From an uncultured Prevotella sp. (GTDB lineage Bacteria > Bacteroidota > Bacteroidia > Bacteroidales > Bacteroidaceae): a stretch of 46,287 bases of DNA. Under the pieces are notes generated by a model. It worked only from the letters and a program-made list of their open reading frames with translations, had not been told where the DNA came from and searched no databases. The stretch covers positions 1 to 46,287 of the forward strand of contig UQZX01000023.1 in NCBI GenBank assembly GCA_900545525.1. The letters run 5' to 3'. The stretch's first letter is position 1. Each line of letters begins with the position of its first letter. The position numbers were made by a program, and so were the translations under genes. This document shows, piece by piece, positions 33,657 through 41,918 of the stretch.

Positions 33657-35207
33657 ATGGCAATAAAGAAAAGACCGGTTTCCCCGCGCCAGAAGATGAT
33701 TAACCTCATGTACGTCGTCCTCATGGCGATGCTTGCGCTGAACGTCTCCACCGAGGTGCTCGACGGCTTCTCCATCGTAGAGGAGAGCCTGAGACGCACT
33801 ACGGCGAACTCGACGAAGGAAAACCGCTCAATATACGACGGATTTGAGGCACAGATGAAGTCCAATCCCGAGAAGGTGCGCGCGTGGTTTGCCAAGGCTA
33901 CCGAGGTGAAGACCATGAGCGACTCGCTGTATGACTTCGTGCAGCAGCTCAAGGTTGCTATCGTAAAAGAGGCTGACGGCGCCGGCGGCAACATAGACAA
34001 CATAAAGCGGAAGGACGACCTCGAGGCGGCAAGCCAGGTGATGCTGGCACCCGGAACGGGCAAGGGAAAGGCTTTGTACAACATGATAAACTCTTTCCGC
34101 AACCGCATATTGTCCATGATTACGGATGAGCATCAGCGTTCGGTGATAAGCAGCAACCTTACGACGGAGCTGCCCAAGAACGCCGTTACCATGGGAAAGA
34201 ACTGGCAGGAATACATGTTTGAGGATATGCCGGTGGCTGCTGCCGTGACGTTGCTGTCCAAGCTTCAGAGCGACATACGCTACGCCGAGGGCGAGGTTTT
34301 GCACACCCTTGTCTCGAACATCGACATGAAAGACATACGTGTAAACAAGCTCAGCGCGTTTGTCATACCCAATGCGCAGACCGTGGTGCGAGGAGACAAG
34401 TTCTCCGCACAGATTGTCATGGCTGCCGTGGACACAACCCAGACACCGCAGATATACATCGGCGGAAGGCAGATGAACCTGAAGAACAACACGTATGAGT
34501 TTATTGCAGGACGTACCGGTGACTTCAACCTTACGGGATACATCACCATGCAGAACGGAAGGGGCGACGTGATACGCCGCGACTTCTCGCAGAAATACAC
34601 CGTGGTGGACCCGAGTGCAACGGTCTCTGCCGACCTCATGAACGTGCTGTATGCCGGTTATAGCAACCCGATGAGCGTCAGCATACCCGGCGTTCCGCTG
34701 AACAAGGTGTCGGCAACGATGACGGGCGGCACGCTCCAGCCCGTCGGACCGGGCAGGTACATAGCGCGTCCGTCGGCTGTAGGCAAGGACGTCACAATTA
34801 CGGTTTCTTCCCTGCAGACTGGCAGTCCGAAGCAGATGGGACAGTTTACGTTCCACGTCCGCAAGCTCCCCGACCCGACGGCTTACATCGCACTCGGCGA
34901 CAACCGCTTCCGCGGAGGCGGCATGGCGAAGGCTTCGCTCATGTCGGCAGGAGGCATAAAGGCGGCTATAGATGACGGACTGCTTGACATAGAGTTCCGC
35001 GTGCTCAGCTTCGAGACGGTGTTCTTCGACAATATGGGCAACGCCGTACCGATGGCTTCTTCCGGAGCATCGTTCTCGCAGAGGCAGCGTGATGCCTTCC
35101 GCGGGCTGTCGCGCAACAAGCGTTTCTACATAACGAGGATAACGGCTGTGGGACCGGACGGCATAACGCGCACGCTGCCGGCATCCATGGAAGTAATCGT
35201 GAAGTAG
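33657..35207 (+). CDS. porM: Type IX secretion motor protein PorM/GldM
   Basis: A 516-residue protein with one membrane helix near the N-terminus (about residues 14-32, P-R-Q-K-M-I-N-L-M-Y-V-V-L-M-A-M-L-A-L-N-V) and a long periplasmic part with four domains. The last of these has the G-G-x-M-A-K-A region and Y-I-T-R-I-T-A-V-G-P-D-G close to the C-terminus. It forms the rod that connects the PorL motor to the PorKN ring. It starts 12 nt after porL and has the family's usual length. Confidence 0.95.
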   Translation: MAIKKRPVSPRQKMINLMYVVLMAMLALNVSTEVLDGFSIVEESLRRTTANSTKENRSIYDGFEAQMKSNPEKVRAWFAKATEVKTMSDSLYDFVQQLKVAIVKEADGAGGNIDNIKRKDDLEAASQVMLAPGTGKGKALYNMINSFRNRILSMITDEHQRSVISSNLTTELPKNAVTMGKNWQEYMFEDMPVAAAVTLLSKLQSDIRYAEGEVLHTLVSNIDMKDIRVNKLSAFVIPNAQTVVRGDKFSAQIVMAAVDTTQTPQIYIGGRQMNLKNNTYEFIAGRTGDFNLTGYITMQNGRGDVIRRDFSQKYTVVDPSATVSADLMNVLYAGYSNPMSVSIPGVPLNKVSATMTGGTLQPVGPGRYIARPSAVGKDVTITVSSLQTGSPKQMGQFTFHVRKLPDPTAYIALGDNRFRGGGMAKASLMSAGGIKAAIDDGLLDIEFRVLSFETVFFDNMGNAVPMASSGASFSQRQRDAFRGLSRNKRFYITRITAVGPDGITRTLPASMEVIVK

Positions 35208-35258
35208 GTTTCACGTCTGAAAGGATAAGAAAAGATAACAAAGAAATAATACAGATAT

Positions 35259-36296
35259 ATGAAAAGAATATTGTTCATACTATTGGTGGCTTGTCTCGCC
35301 GAGACGCTCTCAGCCCAACCGGCGGCACGCAGGAGGGAACAGCAGCAGAAGAAACAGACGGCTGCGCAGACGCTGACAACGCGTGCGCAGATAGCTTTCC
35401 CCACGGCTGCACCAATGTCTGAGGATGTTGTATGGAGGCGTGACATCTACCGTGAACTGAACCTTAACGATGATGCCAATGCCGGACTGTACTATCCCGT
35501 GGAACCCGTAGGCTCGCAGATGAACCTGTTTACATATATATTCAGGCTGGTGATGCGCGGTGCCGTGAAGGCTTATGAGTACCGTCTGGACGGCAACGAG
35601 GTCTTTACCGACTCTGCAAGGGTAAAGCTGCTGGCTTTCCTCGACAACTATCATATCTTTTATGAGAGGGTTAACGGGCGTGTGCGCATCGACAACAGCG
35701 ACATTCCCTCGCGCGAGGTGAAGTCGTATTATATAAAGGAGAGCGCGTATTACGACCAGGCTACGTCTACGTTCCACACCAAGGTGATAGCCCTGTGTCC
35801 GATAATGACGCGCGACGACGACTTCGGTGATGTGTCACAGTCGTATCCGTTGTTTTGGATAAGGTATGATGACATTGCCCCATATCTGAGCAAGCAGATA
35901 ATAATGACGAGCAACCTGAACAATGCCGCCACGATGAGCGTGGACGATTATTTCACCAAGAACATGTACAAGGGTAAGATATACAAGACCACGAACATGC
36001 TCGGAAAGACGTTGCGGCAGTATTGTGAGACCGACTCGGCACTTACCAAGGAGCAGAAGAGGATAGAAGGCGAGCTGGAAGCGTTCGAGAAGAACATCTG
36101 GGGAGATCAGGTGCGCAAGGACTCTCTCGACAGTATTGCCAAGGCAAACCTCAATGTCAAGGGCAAGAAGGCACGTACAAACAGGAACCGCCGTGCCGGC
36201 GGAACGGCAACGGTTAAGAAGAGTTCAGGAAAGTCTTCATCACGTGGAGGCAGCTCATCGGCGGCAAGGGTGTCTGTGAGAAGGCAAAGACACTAA
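35259..36296 (+). CDS. porN: Type IX secretion ring protein PorN/GldN
   Basis: A 345-residue periplasmic protein with a signal peptide (to about residue 20). The core has V-V-W-R-R-D-I-Y-R-E-L-N-L, N-A-G-L-Y-Y-P-V-E-P, N-L-F-T-Y-I-F-R and the W-I-R-Y-D-D-I motif of GldN. The last ~60 residues are a basic Ser/Arg/Lys/Gly-rich tail of low complexity. It binds PorK to make the ring. It lies 51 nt after porM and closes the operon. Confidence 0.94.
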   Translation: MKRILFILLVACLAETLSAQPAARRREQQQKKQTAAQTLTTRAQIAFPTAAPMSEDVVWRRDIYRELNLNDDANAGLYYPVEPVGSQMNLFTYIFRLVMRGAVKAYEYRLDGNEVFTDSARVKLLAFLDNYHIFYERVNGRVRIDNSDIPSREVKSYYIKESAYYDQATSTFHTKVIALCPIMTRDDDFGDVSQSYPLFWIRYDDIAPYLSKQIIMTSNLNNAATMSVDDYFTKNMYKGKIYKTTNMLGKTLRQYCETDSALTKEQKRIEGELEAFEKNIWGDQVRKDSLDSIAKANLNVKGKKARTNRNRRAGGTATVKKSSGKSSSRGGSSSAARVSVRRQRH

Positions 36297-36332
36297 ACCG
36301 GGTATAGGGCTTTGGCTTTTCCGGGACTTAAT

Positions 36333-36386
36333 GAGTTCTCGGAGCTCTCAGAGTTCTCCGAGTCCTTCGAGCTCTCCGATAACTCC
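36333..36386. repeat. 9-bp tandem repeat (6 units)
   Basis: Six 9-nt units follow each other from 36333: GAGTTCTCG, GAGCTCTCA, GAGTTCTCC, GAGTCCTTC, GAGCTCTCC, GATAACTCC. It lies in the 122-nt gap between porN and the beta-barrel gene, upstream of that gene's start. No promoter box is seen. Its function is unknown; length variation by slippage is possible. Confidence 0.7.
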
Positions 36387-36418
36387 GAAAAAGATAACAA
36401 TAAAACATCAAGAAGAAT

Positions 36419-37033
36419 ATGAAAAAAGTATTAGGCATGGCAATTGCCGTTGTGATGATGTGTGTGGCAATGCCTTCAAGTGCGCAGGTGAAGCTCGGTG
36501 TAAAGGGCGGTCTTAACATCTCGGACATGTCGATAGACAAGAAAGTGTTCGATGCTTCAAACCAGACGGGCTTCTTTATCGGTCCGACACTCAAGATTTC
36601 GCTTCCTCTCACAGGGCTTGGCGTAGACATTGCAGCACTCTATGACCAGCGTTCGGCTAAGGTAAGTGCGGCAGAAGAGAACGATGGCAAGGAGACACTG
36701 AAGCAGCAGGCGGTAAACATTCCGATAAACCTGCGCTACGGAATAGGGCTCGGAAGCCTGGCGAGCATTTACTTCGCTGCAGGTCCGCAGTTCGGTTTCA
36801 ATGTCGGCGACAAGGACAAGAAGATATTCGATGAAGCCACATGGCAGCTCAAGAAGTCAAATTTCAGCGTTAACCTTGGTGCCGGCGTGTCGCTCATAAA
36901 ACACATAGAGGTTGGTGCCAACTACAATATCGCCTGCGGAAAGACGGGTGAGGTTACGTTTACCGACGGCGTGAAGCACGTGATAAAGGGACGTAACAGC
37001 GCATGGCAGATTTACGCCGCATATTATTTTTAA
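36419..37033 (+). CDS. Small outer-membrane beta-barrel protein (PorT-like family)
   Basis: A 204-residue protein with a signal peptide (to about residue 22, S-S-A-Q). The mature part, K-L-G-V-K-G-G-L-N-I-S-D, continues in alternating strands and ends with aromatic Phe (I-Y-A-A-Y-Y-F), as for 8-stranded outer-membrane barrels of the PF13568 type. Related proteins are loosely called PorT-like, but this type is very common in Bacteroidetes, and its place after porPKLMN does not prove a role in secretion. An AG-rich AAGAAGAAT precedes the ATG. Confidence 0.82.
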   Translation: MKKVLGMAIAVVMMCVAMPSSAQVKLGVKGGLNISDMSIDKKVFDASNQTGFFIGPTLKISLPLTGLGVDIAALYDQRSAKVSAAEENDGKETLKQQAVNIPINLRYGIGLGSLASIYFAAGPQFGFNVGDKDKKIFDEATWQLKKSNFSVNLGAGVSLIKHIEVGANYNIACGKTGEVTFTDGVKHVIKGRNSAWQIYAAYYF

Positions 37034-37055
37034 GACTTATTATGGCGTTTGAGAC

Positions 37056-37096
37056 AAAGGTCCTTTGCCCGGCTAAGGGGTGAAGGACCTTTTATT
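37056..37096. terminator. Rho-independent terminator between convergent genes
   Basis: A 10-bp perfect stem (AAAGGTCCTT 37056-37065, AAGGACCTTT 37083-37092) has a 17-nt loop that can form extra GCCC/GGGG pairs. It is followed on the plus strand by TTATTT. It lies 22 nt after the beta-barrel gene and 38 nt past the end of the histidine kinase gene, so it can serve both directions. Confidence 0.75.
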
Positions 37097-37134
37097 TGTA
37101 ATATGGCGTGATGCCAGAGCACTTGAATTTCACG

Positions 37135-38211
37135 TCAGTCGGACTTGTCCTTGACGTTATTGGCAAATGTTACGGTGAATGTGTGGCGGCATTTCATGTA
37201 TGTGTATGCTATGTTCCAGCCGTAATGGTCGCATATCTGTTTCACTATGGCAAGTCCTAATCCGTTGCCGTTCTTGTTGGATGTATGGTTGTTAAACCTG
37301 TTGAAAAGCGTTGCGGGGTCGAGTGCGGCGATGGCAGAGACATTGCTTATGGACAGTGTCTTGTCGCCGATGTGGATTTCAACGGGCGTGTTCTCGTTTG
37401 TATTGCGGAGCGCGTTTATTATCAGATTGTTAAGAAGCGTCTCCAGCAAGTCCTTGTTTGCGCTGATACAGGGACTGTCGTTGCATGTCAGCGCGATGCC
37501 GCTTGAGAATATCTTTGCATAGTTCGGCATGAGCCTGCGTATGAAGTCGTCAAGCATTATGTCGCTTGTCTTTTCATATTGGCTGTTTTTTATCTTGGCG
37601 AGCAACAGCAGGCTACGGTTCAGACGCTCGAGTTTTGTTGTCACGTCATACATGTTATCCACTATCTCCAGTTCCCTAACGTGCAGGTCTTCTTGCAGGA
37701 GCAGGTCCAGGTCGGCACGTATTATGGCTATGGGAGTTTGCAGTTCGTGCGATGCATTTTCGGTAAATTCTTTCTGAATCTTGTAGCTGTCGATGTTATG
37801 CTGTAGCAGTTTGGTAAGTGTCTCATTAAGGTCGTCAAACTCTTTGATGCCCGTTTGCTCAAACCTCGGCAGCTTGTCCTTGCCAAGTTTGAAGGCTTCT
37901 ATTTTCCTGAGTGTGTCATTAAAGGATCTCCACAGGTTTTTCGTAAGATGCCTTGTGGTAATGAACATCGTAAGGCTTATCACCGATACGACAAGGATGT
38001 ATTGTAACATCAGTCCTTCGATGACATCCTGTTCGAGGTCAAGATTGTCGTCTATCTTCCCCGTCATGCGATATTCCTCCACCACGTCAATGAGGTCTTC
38101 TGCATAGAAACGTGTTGTGAGGAAGTAGAATACAGGTGCACATAGCAGCATGACGGCAGCCATTGTCATGGACAGGCGCGCCATGGTTTTCTTCAGAAGA
38201 GTTTCTTTCAT
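37135..38211 (-). CDS. Sensor histidine kinase
   Basis: A 358-residue membrane kinase. Two membrane helices (about residues 14-33 and 68-86) enclose a short ~35-residue periplasmic loop. The H-box His155 is in E-N-A-S-H-E-L-Q-T-P-I, the N-box in L-L-N-N-L-I-I-N-A-L-R-N-T, and the G-box in G-N-G-L-G-L-A-I-V. It pairs with the response regulator encoded 3 nt upstream. It is the last gene of the operon that begins at the PAP2 gene, which suggests it controls, and is co-expressed with, envelope modification. A short loop is often linked to sensing membrane or cationic-peptide stress, but the signal is not known. Confidence 0.94.
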   Translation of the reverse strand: MKETLLKKTMARLSMTMAAVMLLCAPVFYFLTTRFYAEDLIDVVEEYRMTGKIDDNLDLEQDVIEGLMLQYILVVSVISLTMFITTRHLTKNLWRSFNDTLRKIEAFKLGKDKLPRFEQTGIKEFDDLNETLTKLLQHNIDSYKIQKEFTENASHELQTPIAIIRADLDLLLQEDLHVRELEIVDNMYDVTTKLERLNRSLLLLAKIKNSQYEKTSDIMLDDFIRRLMPNYAKIFSSGIALTCNDSPCISANKDLLETLLNNLIINALRNTNENTPVEIHIGDKTLSISNVSAIAALDPATLFNRFNNHTSNKNGNGLGLAIVKQICDHYGWNIAYTYMKCRHTFTVTFANNVKDKSD

Positions 38212-38214
38212 CAG

Positions 38215-38889
38215 TTATTCAATCCATTTATATCCTATGCCGTAAAGCGTCCTGATCCTGTCGCGGCAGCCTGCGGCTTCCAGTTTCTTCTTCAAGTTCT
38301 TGATATGAGTAAACACAACGTTGAAGTTGTTCATGATATCTGCCATCTCGCCGACGAGGTGTTCCGCTATGGCAGCTTTCGATACAACCTTGTTGCGGTT
38401 GCATATCAGGAACACAAGCAGCTCATATTCGGTCTTTGTCAGTGAGATGTCAGCTCCTTCCACGCTCACCGTCTTGCTCTGCATGTCCACTTCTACGTTG
38501 CCGCTCACCAGCAGGTTGTTTCCCATTGAATACCGGCGCCGCATCAGGGCGAAGATTCTTATCTTCAGCTCAGACAGGTTGTAAGGCTTTGAGATATAGT
38601 CGTCGGCTCCTATCTCCAGCCCTTCAATCTTGTCATCGATGCTGTCCTTCGCCGATACGATTATTACCCCTGTGTCCGGATGACGCTTTTTCAGCCTGCG
38701 TAGCAAATCCAGTCCGTTGCCGTCTGGCAGCATCAGGTCTATCAGCACACAGTCATATTTGTATACGCTTACGCGCATCAGCGCATCGCTTACGGTAAAA
38801 GTCTGTTCGCAAAGGTAGTCATCTGCGGAGAGAAATTTCACTATGTTGTCTGAAAGTTGTCTTTCATCTTCAACTATGAGTATCTTCAT
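38215..38889 (-). CDS. OmpR-family response regulator
   Basis: A 224-residue regulator with a receiver domain (phospho-acceptor Asp51 in L-I-D-L-M-L-P-D, acidic pocket E-D near residues 7-8, Lys101 in I-S-K-P-Y) and a C-terminal winged-helix DNA-binding domain (L-T-K-T-E-Y-E-L-L-V-F-L, ending R-T-L-Y-G-I-G-Y-K-W-I-E). It lies 38 nt downstream of the LAB_N gene and just before the kinase gene, with no separate promoter box seen in that gap. Confidence 0.95.
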   Translation of the reverse strand: MKILIVEDERQLSDNIVKFLSADDYLCEQTFTVSDALMRVSVYKYDCVLIDLMLPDGNGLDLLRRLKKRHPDTGVIIVSAKDSIDDKIEGLEIGADDYISKPYNLSELKIRIFALMRRRYSMGNNLLVSGNVEVDMQSKTVSVEGADISLTKTEYELLVFLICNRNKVVSKAAIAEHLVGEMADIMNNFNVVFTHIKNLKKKLEAAGCRDRIRTLYGIGYKWIE

Positions 38890-38927
38890 TTCAAGTCTTT
38901 GAATTTATTATAAAACGGTAAAACTTA

Positions 38928-39584
38928 CTATTTATGTGGTTCTTTACATCTTTTATACTTCTCCTTCCGGCATTGGCGGTGTATCATTATATTGCGTATA
39001 TAGGCGGCAAGTCCTACAGACTGCCCCATTATCAGCACCGGGTCGGAGCGTATTGCACCGTATGTGACGATTATGGCGGAGCCGATGAGGCTGATAATCC
39101 AGAAGCCAACGGGCAGCACCGAGACATGAAGGCGGTAAGAATAATACCACTGGTAGACGAAGCGGAGCGTGAATATAACCTGTCCGGCAGAGCCGAATAA
39201 GAGCAAATACGGCGGAACATCGTCATTGTGGAGAAACTTCATGACAAACGAGGACCCTCCGGCAGCCATCATGATTATCGCCGTAACGGGCAGCATGGCA
39301 ATGGCAATACGTGCCGGACGGTATGTTCTTTTCCATATACCCTTGATGTTTAGGTTCCATATATATATGTAGTAGGAAATTATCTGACCGAGTATTATGG
39401 AGAAATCATCGCGCATCCAGCCGTACAGATACAAGAATATGCTGCCTGCGAGGCTCAGTATCCAGAACACATCGGGCGACAATACCCGCCTGGCACGTTC
39501 GGACATGCACCATTGAACCAATATCCGTGCGGAGAAAAGTCCCTGTGCAAAGAATCCTGTAGCATATACCCACCAGTTGCTCAT
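38928..39584 (-). CDS. Membrane protein with two LAB_N domains
   Basis: A 218-residue membrane protein of about six helices made of two repeats of the LAB_N domain, which was named from the N-terminus of lipid-A-disaccharide synthase. Repeat 1 (about residues 8-80) and repeat 2 (about 128-200) share F-x-x-R-x-x-x-Q-W, then S-x-x-P/L-x-x-F-W-I-x-S-L-x-G-S, Y-G, R-x-D and G-Q. The ATG overlaps the GT2 stop. LAB_N proteins are often encoded beside polyprenyl-phosphate sugar transferases. A role as membrane partner of the GT2, or in carrier flipping, is an inference. Confidence 0.85.
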   Translation of the reverse strand: MSNWWVYATGFFAQGLFSARILVQWCMSERARRVLSPDVFWILSLAGSIFLYLYGWMRDDFSIILGQIISYYIYIWNLNIKGIWKRTYRPARIAIAMLPVTAIIMMAAGGSSFVMKFLHNDDVPPYLLLFGSAGQVIFTLRFVYQWYYSYRLHVSVLPVGFWIISLIGSAIIVTYGAIRSDPVLIMGQSVGLAAYIRNIMIHRQCRKEKYKRCKEPHK

Positions 39585-40309
39585 ATACTCTTTTGGCTTA
39601 TATCATATTTTATATACCGGCTCCTTATCCACCTGAAGGCAATGCAGTCGGCAAACGGTTTCCTCAGCCTGTTCCACAGATGATACTTAGACTTGCCTGC
39701 CGTACGCGGATAATGGCGTACGGCTACTTCCATGAAACTTGCCCCTTCGAGGGAGAAGAGCGCAGGCAGGAAACGGTGCATGCCGTCAAAGGAAGGTATC
39801 CTTTGTGCATAATCGGTCCACATAACCTTAAGCGGGCAGCCCGTGTCTGTGGCAGTGTCGCCCGTCATACGCCGTCTGAAGCTGTTGGCAATCTTGGATT
39901 GCAGACGCTTGAAGCCGGTATCTTTGCGTCTTGCCCTTATGCCGGTTACAATCTGATGGTCTGCTGCATGTGCCAGCAACAGTTCAAAGTCCCCGGCATC
40001 GGTCTGCATGTCAGCATCCATGTAGCCCACGTAGCGGCTTTCCGTATTGTCTATTCCCGCTTTAAGAGCCGTGCTCAGCCCGCGGTTTTCTTTGTATGAT
40101 ATATAATAGAAGCCGTCGTTGCGCCGGCACATCTCTTCCATGCAGTCAAGGCTTCCGTCTGTAGAGCCGTCGTTCACCATAAGCACACATGTCTTCACCG
40201 TTGCCTTGCTGATATATCCCGAGAGCATCTTTTCCAGCCTTTCCATGTTCTCACACTCATTGTATACAGGCACGATTATCGTGAAATCATAGTTCTTTGT
40301 CTTGTTCAT
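39581..40309 (-). CDS. GT2 polyprenyl-phosphate glycosyltransferase (ArnC/RgtE/DPM1-like)
   Basis: A 242-residue family 2 glycosyltransferase. The fold starts F-T-I-I-V-P-V-Y-N-E-C-E-N, then V-N-D-G-S-T-D-G-S, with Y-M-D-A-D-M-Q-T as the D-x-D-type metal site. This is the dolichol/undecaprenyl-phosphate sugar synthase type (DPM1, ArnC, RgtE). The usual C-terminal membrane helices of ArnC are missing; the next gene encodes a six-helix LAB_N protein that may supply them. With UDP-galacturonate from the epimerase, the probable product is a polyprenyl-phosphate-linked uronic acid. It overlaps the ArnT-like gene by 23 nt. Confidence 0.88.
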   Translation of the reverse strand: MNKTKNYDFTIIVPVYNECENMERLEKMLSGYISKATVKTCVLMVNDGSTDGSLDCMEEMCRRNDGFYYISYKENRGLSTALKAGIDNTESRYVGYMDADMQTDAGDFELLLAHAADHQIVTGIRARRKDTGFKRLQSKIANSFRRRMTGDTATDTGCPLKVMWTDYAQRIPSFDGMHRFLPALFSLEGASFMEVAVRHYPRTAGKSKYHLWNRLRKPFADCIAFRWIRSRYIKYDISQKSI

Positions 40310-41918
40310 GACGTGTCTTTTTCTTTATTATAGTTATGTTGTTTATAAAATCTCCGGTGTATAGCTTGTTCCCGCGGGGATGCTTGTTGTCGTCGAAAGA
40401 GCCTATCCGTGCCGTGTCTACGTTGTTCAGCACATCTTCGGACATCACGTCGCGCACGTCGGCTTTGCTCACCAGCACGAACGGGAGGTGCTCTTCCACA
40501 ACCTTCCGGTCGGTAAGGTCGAGCGGCAATATCTTGCGTCCTGCCTCGTATACCAGCTCTATCCGCAGTGACTCTTGTGAGGGATGAAACATCTTCATGC
40601 CGCTTGTTGCCTTCATGTTGCGTGTCTCATGGATGCTGTGTCTTTCCGGGTTGCCGAACAGTTCTCCAATTCCTCCGAGCAGCAGACACTCCATAAGCAT
40701 GAAGACACACCCTATAAGGGCGGAAAAGCGCATGACGTTGCGCCTGTTTACTTCACGCAGTATAAGACATGCAAGCATGACGAACAATATGCAGAGGACG
40801 CCGAACCGCATGCCGGTAATTATGCCTGAGACGTAAAGTATCGCAGGTAATGAGGCGATTACAACCGCACTGAGCATGCCGTTGGCACGAAACAAAATCC
40901 TGCTTGCGCGGTCTGTGCCTGTACGCATGTGCATCAGCAGGCTTGCCGTACACATGGAGCAGGGAACCATTAGAGGCAGCAGATAACGCATTTTCTTTTC
41001 CGGCAGCAATGAAAGAAGTATGACTGCAGTCACCATCCACGTGACGGAGAACAGGTAGGGGCGTACATTCCTAATTGTCTTTTTCCAATAGAATATCGCC
41101 AGCGTGGCAAGTGTCAGGACAGCCCAGATGCCCGTTTCGGCGAAAAAACGCCAATAGTACCACCACCGCCGTACGTTATGCCCTGTCCATGCTCCGGTCT
41201 CTTTATCTATCACGGCTGCCGTCTCATTGCTGTGAAAGGCAAAAATCCATGCGTACCACCAGCCGCCCGTCACTGCGCACAGCAATATCATCACAATCAC
41301 GGCATCCCATTTTCCCCTGAACGAGAACCCCGGCATTGCCGTAGATGTTATCAGCATGGGCAGCAGCATGGCATAGAACGCCACCGGTCCTTTGCTCAGG
41401 AACGACAGCCCGAGCATGACTCCTGCGGAGGGAAACCATATCCACTTCCTTCCAGTATCGTCTGTCAGCCCCTTTGTAATGAAATATATGGCACCGGTCA
41501 TGAAGGCATGGCAGTAGATGTCCCATGTCGCCGTGCGTCCCATCAGCACGACCTGATAACATGTCAGAAACACCATTACGGAGAGCAGTGCAAGGTCCTT
41601 ATCTTTGCTTATTGTCCTTACCAGAAGGAAGAAGAACACTGCCCATACTGTTCCCATTATGCCCGGAGCAATGCGTTGTGCGGCAAGACAGTCGGGCACG
41701 GCGGTCTCCACGGCAGCCGCAACCCATGTCGGCAGCGGCGGTTTCTCCAGCCGTAAGTCTCCGTTCATTGTCGGTATGAGCCAGTTGCCGTCTTCTGCCA
41801 TTTCCCGTGCGGTCACCATGTTGCGTGCCTCCATTATGTCTACAGGCAGTGAGGTGTTGTTTACAAAGAACGAAACGGCGGCAAGCAGAATTACGAAAAA
41901 ATATTTCCTGTACATCAC
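40287..41918 (-). CDS. ArnT-like (GT83) lipid A glycosyltransferase
   Basis: A 543-residue inner-membrane protein with about 11-13 membrane helices and a periplasmic C-terminal part. Its N-terminal signature (D-I-M-E-A-R-N-M near residue 26, N-W-L-I-P-T-M-N-G and R-L-E-K-P-P-L-P-T-W) is that of ArnT/PMT-type transferases, with an acidic pair in the first periplasmic loop. ArnT moves 4-amino-arabinose, and its rhizobial RgtA-D relatives move galacturonate, from a polyprenyl carrier to lipid A or core. No ArnA- or ArnB-like genes are nearby, so aminoarabinose is unlikely. The epimerase next to it favours galacturonate. Confidence 0.9.
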   Translation of the reverse strand: MMYRKYFFVILLAAVSFFVNNTSLPVDIMEARNMVTAREMAEDGNWLIPTMNGDLRLEKPPLPTWVAAAVETAVPDCLAAQRIAPGIMGTVWAVFFFLLVRTISKDKDLALLSVMVFLTCYQVVLMGRTATWDIYCHAFMTGAIYFITKGLTDDTGRKWIWFPSAGVMLGLSFLSKGPVAFYAMLLPMLITSTAMPGFSFRGKWDAVIVMILLCAVTGGWWYAWIFAFHSNETAAVIDKETGAWTGHNVRRWWYYWRFFAETGIWAVLTLATLAIFYWKKTIRNVRPYLFSVTWMVTAVILLSLLPEKKMRYLLPLMVPCSMCTASLLMHMRTGTDRASRILFRANGMLSAVVIASLPAILYVSGIITGMRFGVLCILFVMLACLILREVNRRNVMRFSALIGCVFMLMECLLLGGIGELFGNPERHSIHETRNMKATSGMKMFHPSQESLRIELVYEAGRKILPLDLTDRKVVEEHLPFVLVSKADVRDVMSEDVLNNVDTARIGSFDDNKHPRGNKLYTGDFINNITIIKKKTRHEQDKEL

